Assembly: GCA_963815125.1 (NCBI GenBank) | Contig: CAWFFM010000002.1 | Coordinates: 1,674,001-1,738,000, forward strand | DNA: 64,000 nt | Reading direction: 5' to 3' | DNA from: Actinocatenispora sp963815125 | Lineage (GTDB): Bacteria; Actinomycetota; Actinomycetes; Mycobacteriales; Micromonosporaceae | Shown here: piece after piece, positions 1 to 8,402 of the stretch | Layout of the letters: each line of letters starts with the position of its first letter | Position numbering within the stretch: position 1 is the stretch's first letter | Notes under the pieces: model-generated | Databases searched by the model: none | Seen by the model: only the letters and a program-made list of their open reading frames with translations | Told to the model about the DNA's origin: nothing | Made by a program: the position numbers and the translations under genes

Positions 1-99
1 ACGATTCCTCGATGCCGGGCCATGCATCAGGCACCCCGCAGGCAACGCAGCATTCTGACGAACCGGTTTGGGGACACGGCCGGCAAACGGGAGCCACCA

Positions 100-1374
100 A
101 TGAGTAGCGAGTACCGTGACCTGCTGGCCATTCCGCACGCGCGCGGCTTCGTCATCACCGGGTTCATCGGTCGATTGCCCATGTCCATGCTCGGAGTCGG
201 CATCATCCTGCTGGTCACCGGAACCGTCGGCTCCTACACTCTGGCCGGTGCGCTGAGCGGGACGATTCTGCTGGCCCAGGCCCTCACCTCGTCGCAGCGC
301 GGCCGGCTGGTCGACCGGTGGGGCCAGCGCAAAGTACTGCTGCCGATGGTGTTGGCCCACACGACCGGGCTGACCGGCATCCTGGTGACCTGCCTGCTGC
401 ACGGCCCACAGGTTCTGGTACTGGTGTTCGGCCTCGCTGCCGGCGCGACCTTCCCCTCCATCGGCGCGATGGTCCGGTCCCGGTGGACCGATATCCTGAC
501 CGGGCCTGGTGCGGCGAAGGGCGGTCCGAAGCTGGCCACCGCATTGTCGCTGGAATCGGCCGTCGACGAGGTCGTGTACATCGTCGGGCCGGTCCTGGCC
601 ACCACACTGGCGACCGCGATCGCCGGTCCGGCAGGCTTCATCTGCGCGATGCTTTGTACCGCGGTCGGTGGCACGCTGTTCGCGACCCGGCCGGGAGGCG
701 GACTGCCGAAGGAACCGACCGGGGGCCCGAACCGCTCGGTCATCAGGATCCCCGGGATCCGGGTGGTGGCCGTGGTCTGCGTGGCGCTGGGCACGATCCT
801 GGGAGCCGTCGAGGTGGCCGTGGTGGCGTTCGCCCGCGAGCATCACCACACCGGTCTGGCAGGTCCTCTGGTTGCCGCGTTCTCGATCGGCAGTCTCGCC
901 GCCGGACTGATCTACGGTTCCCGTAAGTGGCTACGTAAGCCGGGTTTCCGGTTCGTCGCAGCGGTACTCGCGGTCTTCGTGGGCACCATCCCGGTCATCG
1001 TGGCGCCCAACCTGCCACTCATCGCGGTCAGCGTCGTCGTCGCCGGTCTGGCCGTCTCGCCTGCTCTGATCGGTGCACACGAACTGGTCCAGGCGTTGGT
1101 ACCGGCCAGCAACATCACCGAGGGCTACTCCTGGATCCAGACCACCGTCGGCCTGGGCCTCGGCATCGGGGTGGCCGCTGCCGGTGCGGTGACCGACGCA
1201 GTGAACGCGCACAGCGCGTTCCTGGTAGCCGGACTGGCAGCGGTCCTCGCTGTCCTACTGGTACTGCCGTTCCGCAGGGCGCTGGACACCCCGGCCGTGC
1301 CCGTTGACGTCGAAGATCCGGTGCAGCGCCAGGAACCGGAGAACGGGGCACTCACCCCGTCCGCGCTGTCCTGA
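100..1374 (+). CDS. MFS transporter
   Basis: A 424-residue integral membrane protein with about twelve hydrophobic segments, of normal length for a major facilitator superfamily secondary carrier. The loop between helices 2 and 3 carries the family signature GRLVDRWGQRK near residue 68. The ATG at 100 is preferred over an in-frame one at 22 because GGGAG lies just upstream and the extra N-terminal residues are not membrane-like. The C-terminal 25 residues are a hydrophilic tail. The substrate cannot be read from the sequence; small-molecule export is the usual role. It converges on the multicopper oxidase gene across a strong hairpin. Confidence 0.88.
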   Translation: MSSEYRDLLAIPHARGFVITGFIGRLPMSMLGVGIILLVTGTVGSYTLAGALSGTILLAQALTSSQRGRLVDRWGQRKVLLPMVLAHTTGLTGILVTCLLHGPQVLVLVFGLAAGATFPSIGAMVRSRWTDILTGPGAAKGGPKLATALSLESAVDEVVYIVGPVLATTLATAIAGPAGFICAMLCTAVGGTLFATRPGGGLPKEPTGGPNRSVIRIPGIRVVAVVCVALGTILGAVEVAVVAFAREHHHTGLAGPLVAAFSIGSLAAGLIYGSRKWLRKPGFRFVAAVLAVFVGTIPVIVAPNLPLIAVSVVVAGLAVSPALIGAHELVQALVPASNITEGYSWIQTTVGLGLGIGVAAAGAVTDAVNAHSAFLVAGLAAVLAVLLVLPFRRALDTPAVPVDVEDPVQRQEPENGALTPSALS

Positions 1375-1404
1375 ACAGGACGCACAAGCTCACCACAAAT
1401 TGCC

Positions 1405-1443
1405 GTGGGGGCGTTCCGATCCTCTCGATCGGAACGCCCCCAC
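1405..1443. terminator. Bidirectional hairpin terminator between convergent genes
   Basis: A perfect 17-bp inverted repeat (1405-1421 with 1427-1443, arm beginning GTGGGGGCGTTCC) with a 5-nt loop lies between the stop of the MFS gene and the stop of the multicopper oxidase gene. There is no long T tract, as is usual in high-GC actinomycetes. Confidence 0.85.
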
Positions 1444-1453
1444 CTCCTGCTGA

Positions 1454-3022
1454 TCAGTTCTCCTGATAGGACAGGACCGTCGACATCCCCTGAGCCATGT
1501 GATACGCGTTGTGGCAGTGCAGCAGCCACTGTCCAGGGTTGTCCGCCTGCACGGTGATCGCCACCGTCTTTCCGGGCAGTACCACGACGGTGTCCTTGCG
1601 TACATCGGCGCCGCCGCTGTCCTCACCGGTCAGCGCGAAGGTGTGTCCATGCAGATGCATCGGATGCGCCATCGCGCTGGAGTTCACGAACTCCAGTCGT
1701 AGACGTTCCCCCGGATGCGCCACCACGGGATGCCCGTGCGGTGCCGCTTTGTGGTTGATCAGCCAACGGTGCCGCGTCGGATCCTGGCTCAGCAGCAGCC
1801 GGGCGGTGCGGTCCGGAGTCCGGTGCGGCAGCGCAGTGTCCCTGCCGGGTCGCAGGTCCCGGTAGGACAGCAGCCGACGACCGAGTTCGGTAGGGCGGGC
1901 ACCGATGTCCGGTGTCGCTGCGCCACTTCCGGTACGCAGAATCGTCCGGGCCCGGAAGTTCCGACCCTCCGCGGATGCCACGAGCGGAAAGGCACCGTCC
2001 CCTGCGGTGACAAGCACGTCGTAGCGCTCCCCCATGCCGATCAACAGTGTGTCCACAGTGACCGGTGTGATCGGCCATCCGTCGGCATGGGTGACGGTGA
2101 GCCGGTGTCCACCGAGCGCGACCCGGTACACGGTGTCGGCCGCCGCGTTGATCAGCCGGAGCCGGATCCGTTGCCCCGGCCGGGCACGGAAGGTGGCAGG
2201 GTCCGCCGGCGGTCGGCCGTTCACCAGGTGCAGCGGGTACGCCACGTCCCCGAGCATCGGCCCCCACGGTGAGGCGCCGTCGATCGCGGGCTTCAGCATG
2301 CTGCCCTTGGTTCCGGTGCTCAGCTGGTGGAGTATCGCATCGGGGGTGCCCAGTACGCCGTCGGCCCAGTCGTCAAGGATGGCGGTGAAGTCCTGATCGT
2401 AGTCGCCCAGCTCGTGCGGATCGTCGACGATCAGAGGCGCGTACAGCCCCCGGTCGCGTTGCATCTCGACGTGCGAATGCAGCCAGTAGGTGCCGGGGTC
2501 GGGGACGGTGAAGTCGTAGTCGAAACTCTTTCCGGACGCGACCGGTTCCATCGTGAGACCGGGTACACCGTCCATGTCGTTGCGCAGCGCCAGTCCGTGC
2601 CAATGCACGGTGGTGGCTTCCGGCAGTTGGTTGTCCAACCGTGCCCGCAATCGGTCGCCGGCACCCAGTCGTACCACCGGGCCGGCGAGTTGCCCGCCGT
2701 ACAGCCAGGTATCGACGGTGCGGCCGGCCAGATCGACGGTGCCCGGGTTCGCGGTGAGGGTCAGTTCCTTGACCCGGCCGGAGGGATGCCGGCGCCGCTC
2801 GGTCTCGCGTACCCGCCGGTCGTGTGGACCGATCATCCGTCCGGTTGGGCGGTGCGACGGCTCCCCGGTCTGGTCGGAGCGGGCCAACAACCAGCCGGCA
2901 CCGGCGAGCCCTGCCGCCGCGACTCCGCCGCCAGCCAGGGCCAGGGCGCCGCGCCGGGTCAGGAACCGATGGTCCACCGACCGGTCTGCGGGACCGGGGT
3001 CCGGCGGATCAGGCTCACCCAC
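1454..3022 (-). CDS. Multicopper oxidase (laccase-like, exported)
   Basis: A 522-residue three-cupredoxin-domain copper oxidase that couples substrate oxidation to reduction of O2 to water outside the membrane. All four copper motifs are present: HWHG near residue 140, HSHVEMQ near 180, HPMHLHGH near 465 and HCHNAYHMAQGM near 500, so types 1, 2 and 3 copper sites should be intact. The N-terminus has an RR pair (residues 23-24) followed by a hydrophobic stretch, consistent with Tat or membrane-anchored export of a folded copper protein. The GTG start overlaps the end of the upstream cupredoxin gene by 8 nt, so the two are translationally coupled and probably redox partners. Confidence 0.9.
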   Translation of the reverse strand: MGEPDPPDPGPADRSVDHRFLTRRGALALAGGGVAAAGLAGAGWLLARSDQTGEPSHRPTGRMIGPHDRRVRETERRRHPSGRVKELTLTANPGTVDLAGRTVDTWLYGGQLAGPVVRLGAGDRLRARLDNQLPEATTVHWHGLALRNDMDGVPGLTMEPVASGKSFDYDFTVPDPGTYWLHSHVEMQRDRGLYAPLIVDDPHELGDYDQDFTAILDDWADGVLGTPDAILHQLSTGTKGSMLKPAIDGASPWGPMLGDVAYPLHLVNGRPPADPATFRARPGQRIRLRLINAAADTVYRVALGGHRLTVTHADGWPITPVTVDTLLIGMGERYDVLVTAGDGAFPLVASAEGRNFRARTILRTGSGAATPDIGARPTELGRRLLSYRDLRPGRDTALPHRTPDRTARLLLSQDPTRHRWLINHKAAPHGHPVVAHPGERLRLEFVNSSAMAHPMHLHGHTFALTGEDSGGADVRKDTVVVLPGKTVAITVQADNPGQWLLHCHNAYHMAQGMSTVLSYQEN

Positions 3023-3560
3023 CGGCGCTCACGACGAGCGTTCCGGTCATCCCCTCGGCCTTGTGCCAGTCGCAGACGAGCGTGTAGCTGCCGGCCCTGG
3101 TCACGGTGAAGGTCACCTGCTTGGTCTCGCCGCCGAGCACGAGCGGGATCGTGGAGTGGGCAACACCTTCGACGTCCATCCGGTGCGGCAGGTCACCGAC
3201 GTTGTGCAGCCGGATGGTGACCTGGCCCGGATGCACCCGTACGGTGTCGGGCTGGAAGCGCATCTTCGCGGTGGCCTCGATGGTCACCACCTGGGCGTGG
3301 CCGGCGCCGGCCGCCGATCCCTTACCTGCGGCCGGCGCGGAGGACGGGGCGGGTGCGGAACTCTTCGGCGCGGACCGGGACGGCTGATCGGTCGTGCCGT
3401 CGCCACCGGCGTGTCCACCGGCGGTCGAGCCGGTGGAGCAGGCCACGAGACCAGCGAGCAGCGTCGTGCCGAGCAGCGCCACCGTGACGGCACGACGCCC
3501 GGTCGCACCCGCCGTCGGCGGCGTGCGCTCGTCGGTTTCCGTACTGGCATTCACGTCCAT
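3015..3560 (-). CDS. Plastocyanin/cupredoxin-like lipoprotein
   Basis: A 181-residue lipoprotein. The signal segment ends in the lipobox LVAC with the lipidated cysteine at residue 41, followed by a Ser/Ala/Pro-rich linker and one cupredoxin domain. The type 1 copper ligands are visible as a His in DLPHRMDVEG and the Cys-His-Met set in CDWHKAEGM. It is expected to carry electrons on the outer face of the membrane, most simply to or from the multicopper oxidase whose gene overlaps its 3' end. The start at 3560 is chosen for GAGGA 8 nt upstream; another ATG lies 24 nt further upstream. Confidence 0.85.
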   Translation of the reverse strand: MDVNASTETDERTPPTAGATGRRAVTVALLGTTLLAGLVACSTGSTAGGHAGGDGTTDQPSRSAPKSSAPAPSSAPAAGKGSAAGAGHAQVVTIEATAKMRFQPDTVRVHPGQVTIRLHNVGDLPHRMDVEGVAHSTIPLVLGGETKQVTFTVTRAGSYTLVCDWHKAEGMTGTLVVSAGG

Positions 3561-3774
3561 GAGTAAGTCCTCGTGTCTGTGCATCGGGGAGCGGGAGCGG
3601 TCCCGGATCGCCGGCCCCTTGGGCTGAACCGGCCGGAAGAGCCCGGTATCGCCACCCTGCCAGGGAACTTGCGAACCATCACCGCTGGCATTGCCGAAGC
3701 ATTTGTCCGGTCCGGCCGGTCGGGTACGGGTGCGGCGACGGGACCGGTACGTACCGGCCCGCACCGCGCTGCCC

Positions 3775-4389
3775 TCAGGCCGGGTCAACGGACAACTCCG
3801 GGGTGACGAGACCGTCGAGGTGTGTGTCCACGACCCGCACCGCGCGCTCCGGGGACATCTGGGAGGACATCGAGACCAGGTGGACCACCAGGCCGTCGAC
3901 AAGCGCCTGCAAGCGGGTGCCCTCGCGTTCCACGTCGAGCGTCGCGGGCATCTCCCCGGCCTCCACCGCCGCTGCGACCAGACCGACGAGGGCCGCGTGC
4001 AACCGGGACCAGACCTCGGCAGCCAGCGACGCCAGCTTCGGATCCACCGCCGCGTGGGCCACGAAGGAGAGCCATACCAGGGCCTCCTCATGGCGCACCG
4101 CGTCGAGCGGAAGCAGTTCCAGCACCACGGCGCGCAGCCGGGCGGCCATGCTCGGGTGCTGACACAGGTCGGTCAGCCGGTCCTCGATCCGGTCGCCGGC
4201 CCGCCCCAGGGCGAATTCCAGCAGATCTTCCTTGGCGGTGAAGTAGTAACGCATCGAGCCGATCGACCAGCCGGCCTCGTCGGCCACACGGCGCAGCGAG
4301 ACGTTACCCAACCCCTCGCGGGCGATCACCCGACATGCCGCGTCGGCGAGCTCCCGTCGGCGCAGATCGTGGTCCACTTCTTTCGGCAC
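3775..4389 (-). CDS. TetR/AcrR family transcriptional regulator
   Basis: A 204-residue one-component repressor. The N-terminal 60 residues form a TetR helix-turn-helix (VSLRRVADEAGWSIGSMRYY), and the rest resembles the BetI-type C-terminal ligand and dimer domain. It is divergent from the anchored COG4315-like gene at 4475, and the gap holds a 30-bp imperfect palindrome, so autorepression together with control of that neighbour is likely. Control of the downstream copper-oxidase genes is possible: they follow on the same strand after about 210 bp. The inducing ligand is unknown. Confidence 0.87.
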   Translation of the reverse strand: MPKEVDHDLRRRELADAACRVIAREGLGNVSLRRVADEAGWSIGSMRYYFTAKEDLLEFALGRAGDRIEDRLTDLCQHPSMAARLRAVVLELLPLDAVRHEEALVWLSFVAHAAVDPKLASLAAEVWSRLHAALVGLVAAAVEAGEMPATLDVEREGTRLQALVDGLVVHLVSMSSQMSPERAVRVVDTHLDGLVTPELSVDPA

Positions 4390-4399
4390 CTGGACAATA

Positions 4400-4429
4400 T
4401 AGCATGGTCATACTAATATGAGCGTGCTA
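4400..4429. promoter_or_regulatory. Candidate TetR operator (30-bp palindrome)
   Basis: Arms TAGCATGGTCATA (4400-4412) and TATGAGCGTGCTA (4417-4429) match at 11 of 13 positions around a 4-nt centre. The palindrome begins 10 bp upstream of the TetR start codon, inside the shared divergent promoter region. It is notably AT-rich for this genome. Confidence 0.6.
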
Positions 4430-4474
4430 GATAATCCCGCGGCCGTTCCACGACCGCGTGCAAGGGGGAACCGG

Positions 4475-4993
4475 ATGAAGAAGCGTCGGTCGCGCGCCCT
4501 GCTCATCACCGCGATCGTCATCGCGGTGATCCTCGTCGGCATCGGCAGCCTGGTCGGGTACGTCTACGTCAAGTACGTCGCGGTCGAGAGATACTCCGCG
4601 AAGGGCGCCACAGTGACGGTCAACGCCCACGAGGTCAAGGGCTTCGGCACGATCCTGGTCACCGACAACAACTTCGCGCTCTACATGTTCCCGCCCGACG
4701 AGCGCCGGAAGGTGACCTGCACCGGCGACTGTGCCGGCAGTTGGCCACCCCTCGTGGCGTCGGCGGGCAAGAAGGTCGTCGCCGGACACGGGGTGAACGC
4801 CGACCTGCTGGGCACCGTGGCCAAGCCCGGTGGTGGCCGGGTCGTCACCTACAACGGCTGGCCGCTCTACACCTTCGTCGGTGACCCCGATCCACTCCGG
4901 GCCCGAGGCCAGGGTGTGGACGCCGACGGCGGCCTGTGGTGGGTGATGAACCCCGCCGGCGACATCGTGAAGTCGGGACCGCGCGGCAACTGA
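4475..4993 (+). CDS. Membrane-anchored COG4315-like secreted protein
   Basis: A 172-residue protein with one N-terminal transmembrane anchor and an extracytoplasmic domain with two copies of the Yx(F/W)xxD-type motif (LYMFPPD and LYTFVGD) plus the paired-cysteine segment CTGDCAGSWPPL. These are hallmarks of the small actinobacterial exoprotein family often called COG4315, whose function is not settled; links to redox and electron-transfer genes have been noticed. Most relatives are lipoproteins, while this one uses a plain helix. The start is set at 4475 by the strong upstream AAGGGGGAA. Divergence from a TetR gene and the nearby copper proteins suggest a role in extracytoplasmic redox. Confidence 0.75.
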   Translation: MKKRRSRALLITAIVIAVILVGIGSLVGYVYVKYVAVERYSAKGATVTVNAHEVKGFGTILVTDNNFALYMFPPDERRKVTCTGDCAGSWPPLVASAGKKVVAGHGVNADLLGTVAKPGGGRVVTYNGWPLYTFVGDPDPLRARGQGVDADGGLWWVMNPAGDIVKSGPRGN

Positions 4994-5043
4994 CCGTCGT
5001 CCACCGGGCGCCGACGGACGGGGCCGGCATCCGGTGGACGTTG

Positions 5044-5952
5044 TCAGCCGAGACGGCCAGGTGCCGCGCAGACCCCGAGCCCGATGGCGTACAACGACGT
5101 ACCACCGCAGATGAAAAGCCGGTTACGCCGTGGTCCGCCAAAGGCCACATTGGACACGACCTCCGGCACCCGGACCCGGCCGAGCCGGGTGCCGTCGGGG
5201 TGGTAGCAGTTCACCCCGTCACCGGACGCCGCCCAGATCCGGCCGTCGGCATCCAGCCGGAAGCCGTCGAACACGCCCGTACTGATCTCCTCGGTGAACA
5301 CCCGGCCAGCGCTCAGCGTGCCACCGTCGTCGACATCGAAGACCCTGATGTGCCCGCCCCTGGTGTCGGCGATGAACAGTTGCCGTTCATCGAGCGAGAA
5401 CGCCAGACCGTTGGGCCGTACGAAGTCGTCGGCGACGATGCGTACCGCACCGTCCACCGGGTCGATCCGATAGACATGGCACGCCCCGATCTCGCTGTCC
5501 GCCCGGCATCCCTCGTAGTCGCTGTCGATGCCGTAGCTCGGATCGGTGAACCACACCGAACCGTCGGAACGCACCACCACGTCGTTGGGACTGTTGAAAC
5601 GGCTGCCCTGATAGCGGTCGGCGAGTACGGTGACCGACCCGTCCGGTTCGGTACGGGTGACGCGTCGGTGTCCCTGTTCGCAGCTGATGAGGCGACCCGA
5701 CGCGTCCACGGTATTGCCGTTGACATATCCGGCTGGCTGCCGGAACACCCCCACGGTGCCGGTCACCTCGTCCCAGCGCAGCATCCTGTCGTTCGGGATG
5801 TCGCTCCACACCAGATAGCGGCCGGCCGGAAAATATGCCGGTCCCTCCACCCAGCGCCCGCCCTCCCACAGGTGCTCCAGTCGGAGATCGCCGCGACAGC
5901 CGAGGAAGCGTTCGTCGAGCACATCGTACGGATCCGGATAAGGACTCTGCAT
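5044..5952 (-). CDS. SMP-30/gluconolactonase/LRE family protein
   Basis: A 302-residue six-bladed beta-propeller of the SMP-30/gluconolactonase family, which hydrolyses sugar lactones or related esters with a single divalent metal. Expected metal-ligand motifs are present: a Glu in WVEGPAYF, an Asn in FNSPNDVVV and the PNGLAFSLDE segment, with an Asp-containing loop near SGDGVNCY. There is no signal peptide, so it is cytosolic. It stands alone between the COG4315-like gene and the glycoside hydrolase locus; a role in sugar acid metabolism with that locus is possible but unproven. Confidence 0.82.
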   Translation of the reverse strand: MQSPYPDPYDVLDERFLGCRGDLRLEHLWEGGRWVEGPAYFPAGRYLVWSDIPNDRMLRWDEVTGTVGVFRQPAGYVNGNTVDASGRLISCEQGHRRVTRTEPDGSVTVLADRYQGSRFNSPNDVVVRSDGSVWFTDPSYGIDSDYEGCRADSEIGACHVYRIDPVDGAVRIVADDFVRPNGLAFSLDERQLFIADTRGGHIRVFDVDDGGTLSAGRVFTEEISTGVFDGFRLDADGRIWAASGDGVNCYHPDGTRLGRVRVPEVVSNVAFGGPRRNRLFICGGTSLYAIGLGVCAAPGRLG

Positions 5953-6160
5953 ACCGACAGCCTAGCGACCGCGCCGACGATCACCGCCCACCGAAAGCAC
6001 CCGGCCAGGGCCGCCGGGAGAGCCGGTCACTCGCGATAGGGCACCGGGCTGGCTACGCTGGGGCGATCGCCGGCACCCGGACCGGTAGCGACAGGAGGCC
6101 GTCATCGACACCTCGACGCAGGCTACCGCCGGAGGCGACGAGCTGTGGCAGCGAGCGATC

Positions 6161-7438
6161 GTGACCTTACGGGGCAACCGCTCCGGCACGGTCACGCTGC
6201 CCTCACCGCACCAGTACCCGCACCAGTGGAGCTGGGACTCCGCGTTCATCGCCATCGGCCTGGCGCATTTCGACCCGGCAGCGGCACGTACCGAGCTCAC
6301 CGCGCTGTTCGACGGGCAGTGGCCGACCGGTCGGCTGCCGCACATCGTGTTCAACCCGCAGGCCGGTGCCGCCGACTACTTCCCGGGCCCGGACTTCTGG
6401 CACAGCACCGCCATGCCGACACTGCCGCGCCGCACATCAGGCATCGTCCAACCACCGGTGCACGCCCGCGCGGTGCTGGCTGTGCACCGGGCCGACCCGA
6501 CCGGCTCGGCGGCTTTCCTGCGCGACATGTACCCGAAACTGCTCGCCTGGCACCGGTATCTGACCCGGTCACGTAACGTCGGCCGGTCCGGACTGGCCGC
6601 CATCGTGCACCCGTGGGAGTCCGGCCTGGACAACAGTCCACTGTGGGACGAGGCGGTCGCCGGTGCCGGCGCACTCGACCCGGGGCAGTTCACCCGGCGC
6701 GACCGCAACCATGTCGGGTCCGGGCAGCGACCGACCGACGCGGACTACCGCGCGTACGTCGGTCTGGCCACCCACTACCGCACGCTCGGCTACGACGACA
6801 CCGCACTGGCCGACCACCCGTTCGTGGTGGAGGATCCGTTGTTCAACGCGCTCCTGTTGGACGCCGAACTCTGCCTGGCCAGCATCGCCGAGCTGCTCGG
6901 CGAGGATCCGGAACCACGCACGGAGTCCGGCCGGCGGCTGCACCACGCTCTGCTGGAACGGTTGTGGGATCCCGCACGCGCCGCGTTCAGCGCTCTCGAC
7001 GTCCGTACCGGCATCCGATCGGCAGCGGACACCATCAGCGGCCTGGTACCACTACTGGATCCCTGGTTGCCGGACGGGACACGGCAACGGCTGCTCGATC
7101 GGCTGGACTCGGCGGACTTCCTGGGCGGTTGCGCCTTCCCACTGCCCAGTACGGCGACGGGATCGCCGGCCTTCGACCGGCACCGCTACTGGCGCGGACC
7201 CACCTGGATCAACACCAACTGGCTGGTCTGGCTCGCTGCCGGGGCGGCCGGCCGGCCGGACCTGGCCGACCGAATCGCACGCTCCAGTCTCCAACTCGTT
7301 GCCACACAAGGTTTCCGGGAATACTACGATCCGTTCGACGGTTCCGGTCTCGGTGCCCGGGACTTCAGCTGGACGGCCGCACTCACCCTGGACTGGCTGG
7401 CCGCTGGAGCGGTACCGACGGATCCGGCCACGACCTGA
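6161..7438 (+). CDS. MGH1/GH63-type glycoside hydrolase (glucosyl/mannosylglycerate hydrolase-like)
   Basis: An (alpha/alpha)6-barrel hydrolase of at least 425 residues. Family motifs include SPHQYPHQWSWDSAFIAIG, HPWESGLDNSPLWDEA (proposed catalytic acid region), RGPTWINTNWLVW and FREYYDPFDGSGLGARDF. Closest in style are mannosylglycerate and glucosylglycerate hydrolases, which split compatible solutes into sugar plus glycerate. The first canonical start (GTG 6161) falls inside the conserved N-terminal segment; homology-like residues LWQRAI continue upstream, and a strong AGGAGG at 6093-6098 is placed for an ATC codon at 6104, so the true protein may begin there. It is convergent with a sugar ABC operon. 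Cytosolic, since no signal peptide is visible. Confidence 0.85.
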   Translation: MTLRGNRSGTVTLPSPHQYPHQWSWDSAFIAIGLAHFDPAAARTELTALFDGQWPTGRLPHIVFNPQAGAADYFPGPDFWHSTAMPTLPRRTSGIVQPPVHARAVLAVHRADPTGSAAFLRDMYPKLLAWHRYLTRSRNVGRSGLAAIVHPWESGLDNSPLWDEAVAGAGALDPGQFTRRDRNHVGSGQRPTDADYRAYVGLATHYRTLGYDDTALADHPFVVEDPLFNALLLDAELCLASIAELLGEDPEPRTESGRRLHHALLERLWDPARAAFSALDVRTGIRSAADTISGLVPLLDPWLPDGTRQRLLDRLDSADFLGGCAFPLPSTATGSPAFDRHRYWRGPTWINTNWLVWLAAGAAGRPDLADRIARSSLQLVATQGFREYYDPFDGSGLGARDFSWTAALTLDWLAAGAVPTDPATT

Positions 7439-7460
7439 GCGGTCAGGCTCAGGTCGTGGC
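7427..7460. terminator. Bidirectional hairpin terminator
   Basis: A perfect 14-bp inverted repeat (7427-7440 with 7447-7460, arm GCCACGACCTGAGC) with a 6-nt loop overlaps the stop of the glycoside hydrolase gene and precedes the stop of the convergent permease gene. Confidence 0.75.
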
Positions 7461-7481
7461 ACGGGAGCAGGTCGGCGGCGG

Positions 7482-8402
7482 TCAACCCTTCAGTCCGCTA
7501 CGGGCCACGCTCTGGATGACATGCCGTTGCGCCGCCACGAACAGGATGATCACCGGGACACTCGCCACCACCGCACCCGCCATGATGATCGGGTACTTGA
7601 TCGTCGCGGCGTCCTGCAGGGTGGACAGACCCGCGGGCAGCGTCAGGCGTTCCGGACTGAACAGTACGTAGACCGGCCACAGGAAGTCGTTCCAGTTGGT
7701 CAGGAAGGACAACACGGTCAGGGTGGCCAGACCCGGCCGGGCCAGCGGCAGTACGACCCGGGTGAACACCTGCCACTGGTTGGCACCGTCCAGGATGGCC
7801 GCCTCCTCCAGTTCACGGGGCAGGCTCAGGAAGAACTGGCGGAGGAAGAACACGCCGAAGGCACCACCCGCACTCGGGATGATCAGCGCCCACAGTGAGT
7901 TGAGCCAACCGAGCTGGCTGACGATCAGGAAGTTGGGGATCAGGAACACGAATCCCGGTACGAAGATCGTGCCGACGACGGTGGCGAAGATGATGCGACG
8001 TCCGGGGAATGTCAACCGGGCCAACGCATAGGCGGCCATCGCGTCGACCGCCACGATCAGCAACGCGTTGACCGACGCGGCGACCAGACTGTTGACGAAC
8101 CAGCTCAGTACCGGCGTCTGTGAGGAACTGGCGAACAGCTGCACGTAGGCATGCAGATCGAACGGATGCGGCAGCCAGGACAGCGGCAGCCTGGTGGCGT
8201 CCTCGTCGGTCTTGACGGAGGTGACCAGCATCCACAGCAACGGGGCCACGAAGACAACTGTCAGGCAGATCATGACCAGCCAGAACAGCACCCGCGTCGC
8301 GCCGAAACGCCGATGTGCCGTCGCAGCACCGGTCTTCGGAGCTGGGCTCTGCGTGTCGACAGGCCCCTCCGCGTCCGCATCCACCGGAGTCCGCAGTGTC
8401 AC
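7482..8402 (-). CDS. Carbohydrate ABC transporter permease (MalG type)
   Basis: A 306-residue inner-membrane permease with six predicted helices, of standard length for the MalG/UgpE class. The cytoplasmic EAA loop is visible as LEEAAILDGANQWQVFTRVV, the site that docks the ATPase. The GTG start at 8402 overlaps the stop of the partner permease by 4 nt (GTGA), showing translational coupling. No ATP-binding subunit is encoded here, so a shared MsiK-type ATPase elsewhere in the genome is likely, as is common for actinobacterial sugar importers. Confidence 0.9.
   Translation of the reverse strand: MTLRTPVDADAEGPVDTQSPAPKTGAATAHRRFGATRVLFWLVMICLTVVFVAPLLWMLVTSVKTDEDATRLPLSWLPHPFDLHAYVQLFASSSQTPVLSWFVNSLVAASVNALLIVAVDAMAAYALARLTFPGRRIIFATVVGTIFVPGFVFLIPNFLIVSQLGWLNSLWALIIPSAGGAFGVFFLRQFFLSLPRELEEAAILDGANQWQVFTRVVLPLARPGLATLTVLSFLTNWNDFLWPVYVLFSPERLTLPAGLSTLQDAATIKYPIIMAGAVVASVPVIILFVAAQRHVIQSVARSGLKG

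Noticed and set aside
4936..6039. Plus-strand open frame opposite the SMP-30 gene
   Set aside because: No domain or ribosome site; the minus-strand propeller protein explains the region.
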